A stretch of 64,000 nt of DNA from an uncultured Flavobacteriaceae bacterium (GTDB taxonomy: Bacteria; Bacteroidota; Bacteroidia; Flavobacteriales; Flavobacteriaceae), in contig CALSUE010000001.1 of NCBI GenBank assembly GCA_943789455.1, positions 623,001 to 687,000 on the forward strand, written 5' to 3'. The notes under the pieces were generated by a model. That model had not been told where the DNA came from and did not search any database. It saw only the letters and a program-made list of their open reading frames with translations. Below, in pieces: positions 9,713 through 16,720 of the stretch (its first letter is position 1; each line of letters starts with the position of its first letter). The position numbers were made by a program, and so were the translations under genes.

Positions 9713-9741
9713 AGGATGTAAGGTTAAAAGTTTAGTAAAAA

Positions 9742-11055
9742 TTAATCTTCTATTCTTTCTATTTTTGCTCCCAAAGATCGCAAACGATTTTCAATATCTT
9801 CATAGCCCCTATCGATCTGCTCAATATTATTTATAATACTTGTTCCTTTGGCTGATAATGCTGCAATTAATAAAGATATTCCAGCTCTAATATCTGGTGA
9901 GGTCATTTTTGTTGCTTTCAATTGCGATTGACGATTATGGCCTATAACAGTAGCTCTATGGGGATCACATAAAATAACTTTTGCTCCCATATCTATGAGT
10001 TTATCTACAAAGAATAAACGGCTTTCAAACATTTTTTGATGTATCAGAACTGTTCCTTTTGCCTGAGTAGCAATAACCAGAACAATACTTAATAAATCAG
10101 GTGTAAAGCCAGGCCAAGGAGCATCTGAAACAGTTAGAACGGAACCATCTATATAATTTTGAATCTCATAACTTTCTTGAGAAGGAATATAAATATCGTC
10201 TCCTTTTTTTTCTAATTGAATTCCTAATTTTTTAAAAACAGATGGAATCTGACCAAGATTTTCCCAACTAACATCTTTAATTGTAAGTTCAGATTGTGTC
10301 ATTGCTGCTACACCTATCCAACTTCCAATCTCGATCATATCTGGAAGAACTCTGTGCGTACAACCTTTTAAAGAATTCACTCCTTTAATAACTAACAAAT
10401 TAGAGCCAACACCACTAATATTAGCCCCCATACTATTCAACATTTTAGACAATTGCTGAATGTAGGGTTCACAAGCTGCATTATATATTTTGGTAGTTCC
10501 TTTAGCCAATACAGAAGCCATAATAATATTGGCAGTTCCAGTAACAGAGGCTTCGTCAAGTAACATTTCTGTACCCTTCAATCCTTCAGGAGCTTCTACT
10601 CCATAAAAATACTCTTCTTTATTGTATCTAAAGTTTGCTCCTAAACGAATAAAACCCTCAAAATGTGTATCTAATCTTCTTCTACCTATTTTGTCACCTC
10701 CAGGCCTAGGAATATAACCTTTACCAAAACGCGCCAATAATGGCCCAACTATCATAATAGATCCACGTAAAGAACTTCCATCTCGCTTAAAATCTTGAGA
10801 TTCTAAATACTCTAGATTTATGTTGTTTGCTTGAAAAGAATATGAGTTTTTTCCTAATTTATCGATATTGACTCCTAATTCTCCTAAAATAAAAATTAAT
10901 TTATTGATGTCTATGATATCAGGAATGTTATGAATAATTACTTTTTCTGGAGTTAATAAAACAGCACATAAAATTTGAAGTGCTTCATTTTTTGCCCCCT
11001 GTGGTGTAATGGTTCCATTTAATTTGTGTCCACCCTCTATCTTGAATGAAGCCAT
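9742..11055 (-). CDS. murA: UDP-N-acetylglucosamine 1-carboxyvinyltransferase (MurA), Cys-to-Asp form
   Basis: First committed cytoplasmic step of peptidoglycan synthesis: transfer of enolpyruvate from PEP to UDP-GlcNAc. The 437-residue EPSP-synthase-like fold shows QGAKNEALQIL with the PEP-binding lysine (22), SDAPWPGFTPD with the catalytic aspartate, and DRGYEDIENRLRSLGA near the end. The active-site loop reads PRPGGDKIGRRR, so the residue matching E. coli Cys115 is Asp121. In other bacteria that change gives an active enzyme that fosfomycin does not alkylate. It starts one base after the DUF4290 stop codon, so the two are surely cotranscribed, and it ends at a terminator. Confidence 0.96.
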   Translation of the reverse strand: MASFKIEGGHKLNGTITPQGAKNEALQILCAVLLTPEKVIIHNIPDIIDINKLIFILGELGVNIDKLGKNSYSFQANNINLEYLESQDFKRDGSSLRGSIMIVGPLLARFGKGYIPRPGGDKIGRRRLDTHFEGFIRLGANFRYNKEEYFYGVEAPEGLKGTEMLLDEASVTGTANIIMASVLAKGTTKIYNAACEPYIQQLSKMLNSMGANISGVGSNLLVIKGVNSLKGCTHRVLPDMIEIGSWIGVAAMTQSELTIKDVSWENLGQIPSVFKKLGIQLEKKGDDIYIPSQESYEIQNYIDGSVLTVSDAPWPGFTPDLLSIVLVIATQAKGTVLIHQKMFESRLFFVDKLIDMGAKVILCDPHRATVIGHNRQSQLKATKMTSPDIRAGISLLIAALSAKGTSIINNIEQIDRGYEDIENRLRSLGAKIERIED

Positions 11056-11056
11056 A

Positions 11057-11710
11057 TTATCTTTTTCTATTTTTGTGTTGGTAATTTTTACCTTTATTGT
11101 TCTTGTGATTAGAACTTCCTTGACCTTGAGAATTTCTTTTTCTAAGAAGATTTTTTATTTCAGACAATACTTCTTCAGTATTTCTAATATCAATTTTTCC
11201 ATCAGAAAGTTCATACAGGTGTGAAAATATTACGTCATCTTCAACAGTATCTTTGTTCCAATTTAAAAAACACTTCTTCATATGGTTGGCAATGGAAAAT
11301 ACTAATGCATCTTTCATTTCTCCATCATCCCAAGTTAATGCCAAATCAATCATAATTTGAATATTATTTCCATAAAATCGATATTTATTAGCAGATTTAG
11401 GGTAAGCTAATGGAGTTGGTTTCTCTTGAAGCTCCTCTTTTGAAGGTCTTGGATAAGGAGATTCTGCATCTAATTTAAAATCAGACATAATATAAAGTTG
11501 ATCCCAAAGCTTATGTTTGAAGTCAGGAACATCTCTTAAATGGGGTTGTAAATTTCCCATCACATCAATAATGGCCAGTGCCATAGTATTGCGTTCTTCT
11601 TTTGTTTCTAAGGCAATACAGTGATCCACTAATTTTTGAATGTGCCTTCCATATTCAGGAATAATTAAATGAGGTCTTTCTGCATTATATTCTAAATCGT
11701 ACTCTATCAT
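11057..11710 (-). CDS. DUF4290 domain-containing protein
   Basis: A 217-residue cytoplasmic protein of unknown function. The first 180 residues match the Bacteroidetes-specific DUF4290 family as I recall it (LIIPEYGRHIQKLVDHCIAL, MGNLQPHLRDVPDFKHKLWDQ, SPYPRPS). The last 35 residues are a basic, Asn/Lys-rich low-complexity tail that could bind nucleic acid, but this is only inference. Its stop lies one base from the murA start. Conserved linkage to murA suggests a wall- or division-related role, which remains unproven. Confidence 0.85.
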   Translation of the reverse strand: MIEYDLEYNAERPHLIIPEYGRHIQKLVDHCIALETKEERNTMALAIIDVMGNLQPHLRDVPDFKHKLWDQLYIMSDFKLDAESPYPRPSKEELQEKPTPLAYPKSANKYRFYGNNIQIMIDLALTWDDGEMKDALVFSIANHMKKCFLNWNKDTVEDDVIFSHLYELSDGKIDIRNTEEVLSEIKNLLRKRNSQGQGSSNHKNNKGKNYQHKNRKR

Positions 11711-11781
11711 ATCATTTGGTGTATTGTAATCTAACTTTTGTGCAAATTAAGTATTTATTTTTGGTTTGACTTAAAAAATCA

Positions 11782-14103
11782 TCAACCAATCACTTTCAAT
11801 TTTGCAAATTGAAGTAATAGTTTCTTTTTACCTACGGTACCAAACTGAATTTCAGCTTTTTTATTAGGACCTGCTCCCTCTAAATTTAAAACTTCTCCTC
11901 TGCCAAAACGATTGTGTTCAATGATATTTCCTACAACAATTTTATTATCAAATAAATTTGTTTTGGGTTGAGCATGTGCTACTTTTTTTAAATTTTTAGG
12001 TGGAGTAAAAACAACTTTGTTTTCTTGTTTTTTTTCAAATTTCTTTCTTTGAATAGGTTTTTGAAAACGAATTTTCTTTGGTGCATCTCCAAATATATCC
12101 TCATTTAAAAATCTATTTATTGCAGGTGCTATTTTTTTAGGTGTAATGTATTCAAGATATTGTTCATCAATTTCTTCTAAAAATCGACTGGGCTCACAAT
12201 CTATTAGCTTCCCCCATCGATATCTTGTTTTTGTGTAGGTTAAATACGCAACTTTTTCTGCTCTAGTTAGCGCTACATAAAATAGTCTTCGTTCTTCCTC
12301 TAATTCAGATCTAGTATTCATACTCATTGCAGAGGGAAATAGATTCTCCTCTAGACCTACTATGTATACATAAGGATATTCTAATCCTTTAGATTGATGA
12401 ATACTCATAAGAGAAACCTTAGGTTTGTCATCTTTTTTATCTGCATCTAAATCTGTAGCTAAGGCTACTTCTTCTAAAAACACAGGTAATGATGCATCTT
12501 CACCACTTTCAATTTTATCAGTTATAAAATCCTTAACTCCGTTTAATAATTCTTGAACATTTTCAACTTTACTAATCGCTTCTGGTGTTCCCTCCTTTTC
12601 TAAATCTTTAACAAGTTGTGTTTGTTTTACAACCTGTTCAGTAATTTCAAAAGCATTCAGTTTTTGTGCGTCTATCTGCAGGCGCAGTATCATATTTAAA
12701 AAATTCTGAAGTTTAGTTTTTGTGCCAGAATTTAATTTTAAATTAATTTTTTCTAAGTGTTTTAATACCTCAAAAATTGATTTTTTATAATGGTTTGCTG
12801 CAATAGTAAGCTTGTCTATGGTAGTTGCACCTATTCCTCTGGCTGGATAATTAATAACCCTTTTTAATGCCTCCTCATCATTAGGATTGATAATCATTCT
12901 TAAATAAGACAGTAAATCCTTTATTTCTTTTCTGCCATAAAAAGAAATTCCTCCATAAATTTTATATGCAATACTTTTTTTCCTCAATGCATCTTCAATG
13001 GCTCTAGATTGAGAGTTTGTTCTGTATAGTACTGCAAACTGATTATTATGCAGTTGTAAATTCATTTTGTAATCAAAAATAGACTGCGCCACAAAACGCC
13101 CTTCTTCACCATCTGAGATAGAACACATTACTTTAATTTGTTCTCCTTTGGCATTAGTTGTCCAAACTTCTTTATCTAATTTGGTTTTATTTTTTTCAAT
13201 AACAGAATTGGCTGCATTCACGATATTTTGAGTAGAACGATAATTCTGTTCTAACTTAAACATTTTAGTATCTGGATAGTCTTTCTGAAAACTCAATATA
13301 TTTTGAATGTTAGCACCTCTAAAACTATAAATACTCTGCGAATCGTCTCCAACTACACAAATGTTTTGAAAACGATCTGCCAATGCCTTTACAATAATGT
13401 ATTGCGAATGGTTGGTATCTTGATACTCATCTACCATGATGTAACGAAAACGATCTTGATATTTTGCCAATACTTCAGGAAAACGAGCTAATAACTCATT
13501 GGTTCTCAACAATAAATCATCAAAATCCATAGCTCCAGATTTGAAGCAGCGATCAACGTATTCTTGGTAGACATCCCCTACCTTTGGTCTGCTTGCCATT
13601 AAATCTGCTTCTTGTAGATCTGAATTATTGAAATAGGCTCTTACAGTAATCAAACTATTTTTAAAAGAAGAAATGCGATTTAGAATCTGTTTAGCTTTGT
13701 ACCTTTCTTTATCCAAGCCCATTTCTTTGATGATGGCTCCTATTAAACGAACAGAATCTTGAGTGTCATAAATAGTAAAATTAGAAGGGTACCCTAATTT
13801 ATCTGCTTCAGATCTTAAAATTCTTGCAAAAACAGAATGGAAAGTACCCATCCACAAGTTTTTAGATTCACTAGGACCAACAACAGCGGCAATACGCTCT
13901 TTCATTTCACGTGCAGCCTTATTCGTAAAAGTAAGCGATAAAATATTAAAAGCATCTACGCCTTGCTGCATTAAATGTGCTATTCTGTAGGTAAGCACGC
14001 GTGTTTTACCAGAACCTGCACCTGCTATGATAATCATAGGGCCGTTTTTCTGTAAAACTGCTTCTTTTTGAGCCGGATTTAAGGAATCTAAATAGTTTGC
14101 CAA
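11782..14103 (-). CDS. uvrD: ATP-dependent DNA helicase, UvrD/PcrA family
   Basis: Superfamily 1A 3'-5' helicase acting in repair and replication. The 773 residues show motif I GAGSGKTR, motif Ia LTFTNKAAREM, motif II DEYQDTN, motif III VGDDSQSIYSFRGA, motif IV LEQNYRST, motif V SIHQSKGLEYPYVYIVG and motif VI FYVALTRA. The C-terminus ends in a small beta domain (VGNIIEHNRFGRGEV onwards) like the PcrA Tudor-like domain that contacts RNA polymerase. The start is supported by a promoter ending about 19 bases upstream of it. Confidence 0.95.
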   Translation of the reverse strand: MANYLDSLNPAQKEAVLQKNGPMIIIAGAGSGKTRVLTYRIAHLMQQGVDAFNILSLTFTNKAAREMKERIAAVVGPSESKNLWMGTFHSVFARILRSEADKLGYPSNFTIYDTQDSVRLIGAIIKEMGLDKERYKAKQILNRISSFKNSLITVRAYFNNSDLQEADLMASRPKVGDVYQEYVDRCFKSGAMDFDDLLLRTNELLARFPEVLAKYQDRFRYIMVDEYQDTNHSQYIIVKALADRFQNICVVGDDSQSIYSFRGANIQNILSFQKDYPDTKMFKLEQNYRSTQNIVNAANSVIEKNKTKLDKEVWTTNAKGEQIKVMCSISDGEEGRFVAQSIFDYKMNLQLHNNQFAVLYRTNSQSRAIEDALRKKSIAYKIYGGISFYGRKEIKDLLSYLRMIINPNDEEALKRVINYPARGIGATTIDKLTIAANHYKKSIFEVLKHLEKINLKLNSGTKTKLQNFLNMILRLQIDAQKLNAFEITEQVVKQTQLVKDLEKEGTPEAISKVENVQELLNGVKDFITDKIESGEDASLPVFLEEVALATDLDADKKDDKPKVSLMSIHQSKGLEYPYVYIVGLEENLFPSAMSMNTRSELEEERRLFYVALTRAEKVAYLTYTKTRYRWGKLIDCEPSRFLEEIDEQYLEYITPKKIAPAINRFLNEDIFGDAPKKIRFQKPIQRKKFEKKQENKVVFTPPKNLKKVAHAQPKTNLFDNKIVVGNIIEHNRFGRGEVLNLEGAGPNKKAEIQFGTVGKKKLLLQFAKLKVIG

Positions 14104-14122
14104 AGTAAGTATTAGTATTTAT

Positions 14123-14153
14123 CAAAAATACCATTCTAGCAGGAGTAAGACAA
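14123..14153 (-). promoter_or_regulatory. Promoter of the UvrD/PcrA gene
   Basis: Minus strand TTG, 20 bases, then TATTTTTG: a full match to the flavobacterial consensus TTG-N17-23-TAnnTTTG. The predicted start of transcription is about 15 bases before the ATG. Confidence 0.6.
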
Positions 14154-14159
14154 GAAAAT

Positions 14160-14186
14160 TTGTTCACAATTTTTTTAGTATTTTTG
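14160..14186 (+). promoter_or_regulatory. Promoter of the 14217 gene
   Basis: TTG (14160-14162), 16 bases, then TATTTTTG (14179-14186). Spacing is one base short of the usual range. It is divergent from the helicase promoter next to it. Confidence 0.45.
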
Positions 14187-14216
14187 AGTAAAATAAATCC
14201 CTAAAAATAAGCTACT

Positions 14217-14600
14217 ATGAAAATTTTATACAGTAAAAAAAGGCGTAAATATGATTTATTTTATACTATATTTTGTTTGCTAATTGGTATATTAAGTTTG
14301 TTTTTTAGCGAAACAAACCACATATTTATTTATTTGTATATGCCATTGGGATTGATTTCTCTATATCGTTATATTAAAGTTAAATACTATTTAATCATAG
14401 AAAAAGGTGTACTTAAACAAAATTATATTTTTGGAAAGAAAATGGATTTGTCTGAGATTAAATCTATTAAACATTTTGCTGGAGAATATATTTTAAGAAC
14501 CGATAAAAGAAAGATGAGGATTGACATTGGCTCGATTGAAAAAAGCTCACTTGCAGAATTAAGAGATGAGTTAAAAAAATTAGATGTAAAATGGGTTTAA
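14217..14600 (+). CDS. Small membrane protein with a PH-like cytoplasmic domain (unknown function)
   Basis: I do not recognise this 127-residue protein. A basic N-terminus is followed by two membrane segments (about 14-30 and 37-53) and then a soluble part with alternating strands (YYLIIEKGVLKQNYIFGKKMDLSEI) and a final amphipathic helix. This strand-plus-helix pattern resembles bacterial PH-like domains found behind membrane hairpins. It has its own promoter and no functional neighbours, so no job can be inferred. Confidence 0.7.
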   Translation: MKILYSKKRRKYDLFYTIFCLLIGILSLFFSETNHIFIYLYMPLGLISLYRYIKVKYYLIIEKGVLKQNYIFGKKMDLSEIKSIKHFAGEYILRTDKRKMRIDIGSIEKSSLAELRDELKKLDVKWV

Positions 14601-14634
14601 TAAAGGTTGATCAAAAATATTACTCCCCTTCTTT

Positions 14635-14664
14635 TTGCTTCCCAACTTAAATCTTCTATTTTTG
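14635..14664 (+). promoter_or_regulatory. Promoter of the 14669 gene, abutting the start codon
   Basis: TTG (14635-14637), 19 bases, then TATTTTTG (14657-14664), a full consensus match. Only four bases separate the -7 box from the ATG, so the transcript would be almost leaderless. Confidence 0.6.
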
Positions 14665-14668
14665 GTTT

Positions 14669-15181
14669 ATGGAAGAAAGTATTTTACAAGGCATTGGATA
14701 TGCAATTCCTGCACTAGTTACAGGTGCGGTGGCCTATTTTGTAATGAGTGGCTTAAGAAACCAAGAAACTAATGAAAAGAAATTAGATCTTTTAGCACAA
14801 AAGAAAAAAGAATCATTGCCCATTCGTCTCCAAGCCTACGAACGCATATTGTTATTCTGTGAACGTATAAACCCTGTTAAAATGTTAGTTCGCATAAAGC
14901 CAATAGGAGATTCTTCTGAGGCATATTTACAATTATTGCTCGCTAGTATAGAACAAGAGTTCCAACACAATATGGTGCAACAATTGTATATTTCTGATGA
15001 CTGCTGGAATGTAGTTATTACCGCCAAAATAGCTGTAATAAACAACCTAAAAAAAGTTTTTAATGCTTCTGATTCTGCAACTGATTTTAGAGAAAAAGTA
15101 TTTTTAGAATATTCTACAAAAGCACCTGCTACAGATACTGCTGTTGCATTTTTAAAAAATGAAGTAAAAAAAATCATTTAA
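14669..15181 (+). CDS. Conserved Bacteroidetes membrane-anchored protein (unknown function)
   Basis: A 170-residue protein with one N-terminal membrane segment (about residues 5-27, YAIPALVTGAVAYFVM), a short charged linker (KKKESLPIRLQAYERILLF) and a helical soluble domain with YISDDCWNVVITAK. I recall similar proteins in many flavobacteria, always as hypothetical, with no known function. No in-frame ATG occurs soon after the first, so the start at 14669 is firm although it lies 4 bases from the -7 box. Confidence 0.75.
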   Translation: MEESILQGIGYAIPALVTGAVAYFVMSGLRNQETNEKKLDLLAQKKKESLPIRLQAYERILLFCERINPVKMLVRIKPIGDSSEAYLQLLLASIEQEFQHNMVQQLYISDDCWNVVITAKIAVINNLKKVFNASDSATDFREKVFLEYSTKAPATDTAVAFLKNEVKKII

Positions 15182-15224
15182 CATCTTCATTTTGAAATTT
15201 ATATCCTCCATCAAGTATATTTAA

Positions 15225-16358
15225 ATGAAATCTTTACTTTATCATTTTTCTAGCATTATTCTCATTTTTATTCTGGTTGCTTCATGCAAAAAAGAAATTT
15301 CAAAAAAAATAACCAATACTGGTCTAATCCATGAAAGTACTATAAGATATGCAAAAGGATTTGATATTATAAGCACTAAAAATGAAAAAAAATTAATTAT
15401 TAAAAACCCGTATTCAAATACCTCAAGTAATTTTGAATACATTATTAAAAAAGGGATTAGTAAAAACTTAAATGTTATTAATACACCCATTAAAAAAATA
15501 GTAGTTACCTCTACAACGCATATTCCAATGCTAGAATTATTAGGTGAAGAGAAAGCCTTGGTTGGGTTTCAAAATACAGACTATATTTCTTCAACTAAAA
15601 CTCGAAATAGAATAGATGCTGGGTTTGTTAAGGAGTTAGGAAATGAAGCTGCATTAAACACCGAAAGTGTACTCGAATTAAAGCCAGACGCTGTTATTGG
15701 TTTTACTATGGATAATTATAATAAAACCTTTAATTTAATAGAAAAGCATGGAATTCCAGTACTTATAAATGGAGATTGGCGCGAAGAAACACCCCTTGGA
15801 AGAGCAGAATGGATTAAATTTTTTGGGGTCTTATTTAACAAAGAAAGGTTAGCTGATAGTATATTTAATGCTATTGAAGTAGATTATTTAGCAGCTAAAC
15901 GTATTGCAAAAGAAAACACAAAATTCCCTTCCATTCTTTCAGGAGCGATCATGAGAAATGATATTTGGAGCTTACCCGCGGGAGAAAGTTTTGTTTCTCA
16001 ATTTTTACTAGATGCCAATGTGAATTATCTTTGGAAAGACACTAAAGGGAAAGGAAGCTTACAGCTAAGCTTTGAAAGTGTACTAGATAAGGCTCAGCAT
16101 GCTGAGTATTGGATTGCTCCGGGTTATTTCTCTAGTAAAGCACAGTTACTTGAAAATAATTCTCATTACAAGAACTTCACTGCTTTTAAAAACAATAGTA
16201 TCTTCACGGCCTCTACTAAAAGAGGTGTAACAGGAGGAGTTGTGTATTATGAATTAGGACCAACTAGACCAGATTTAATTTTACAAGACATCATTAAAAT
16301 TACAAACCCTGAACTATTACCCAATTATGAATTGACATTTTTTGAGCAAATGAAATGA
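15225..16358 (+). CDS. BtuF-like ABC transporter substrate-binding lipoprotein
   Basis: A 377-residue lipoprotein: signal peptide with lipobox VASC (cysteine at about 21), then a two-lobed helical-backbone binding protein of the vitamin B12/iron-siderophore type. Typical text includes TTHIPMLELLGEEKALVGF, ESVLELKPDAVIGF and the C-terminal GPTRPDLILQDI. It would sit on the inner membrane facing the periplasm and capture a metal chelate for import. No permease, ATPase or TonB receptor is adjacent, so the partner must be elsewhere. Substrate could be a cobamide or a siderophore; the sequence does not decide. Confidence 0.85.
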   Translation: MKSLLYHFSSIILIFILVASCKKEISKKITNTGLIHESTIRYAKGFDIISTKNEKKLIIKNPYSNTSSNFEYIIKKGISKNLNVINTPIKKIVVTSTTHIPMLELLGEEKALVGFQNTDYISSTKTRNRIDAGFVKELGNEAALNTESVLELKPDAVIGFTMDNYNKTFNLIEKHGIPVLINGDWREETPLGRAEWIKFFGVLFNKERLADSIFNAIEVDYLAAKRIAKENTKFPSILSGAIMRNDIWSLPAGESFVSQFLLDANVNYLWKDTKGKGSLQLSFESVLDKAQHAEYWIAPGYFSSKAQLLENNSHYKNFTAFKNNSIFTASTKRGVTGGVVYYELGPTRPDLILQDIIKITNPELLPNYELTFFEQMK

Positions 16359-16364
16359 TAAATT

Positions 16365-16691
16365 TTATTCTTTTTTTTCTAGTGCTCTCTCTCTTAAATA
16401 CAAGTAAAACGGAAAAGAAAAAGCTACTGCAATTAAGAATGTAAGGGGGATAATAACCCACCAAGCCTTTACTTTTAATTTTCTTGCATCTGGAATAAAC
16501 CATACAAAAAACGTTAAAACAACTACAGTTAAATCTGCACCAAAAGATTTCCCTGCAAAATTAGATTGAGCCAACTCAAAGAAATGAACTAGGGAAGCCT
16601 CTTCATAAGTCATAAAATACTGAATATTGTAAAACCAGGTATAACTAATACCAATGATAGAAATGACAAGAAAGATGTATTTACGTTTCAT
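16365..16691 (-). CDS. DUF2834 family membrane protein
   Basis: A 108-residue integral membrane protein with three hydrophobic segments (about 5-22, 52-67 and 77-98). The NIQYF and FGADLTVVVLTFFVWFIPDARK text between them resembles DUF2834, a small family of unknown role found in bacteria and plants. It lies 29 bases after parC on the same strand and could be the last gene of that transcript. It ends 6 bases from the converging lipoprotein gene, leaving no room for a separate terminator. Confidence 0.75.
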   Translation of the reverse strand: MKRKYIFLVISIIGISYTWFYNIQYFMTYEEASLVHFFELAQSNFAGKSFGADLTVVVLTFFVWFIPDARKLKVKAWWVIIPLTFLIAVAFSFPFYLYLRERALEKKE

Positions 16692-16720
16692 ATAGTTTAT
16701 AATTTACTTAAAAAAACTAA

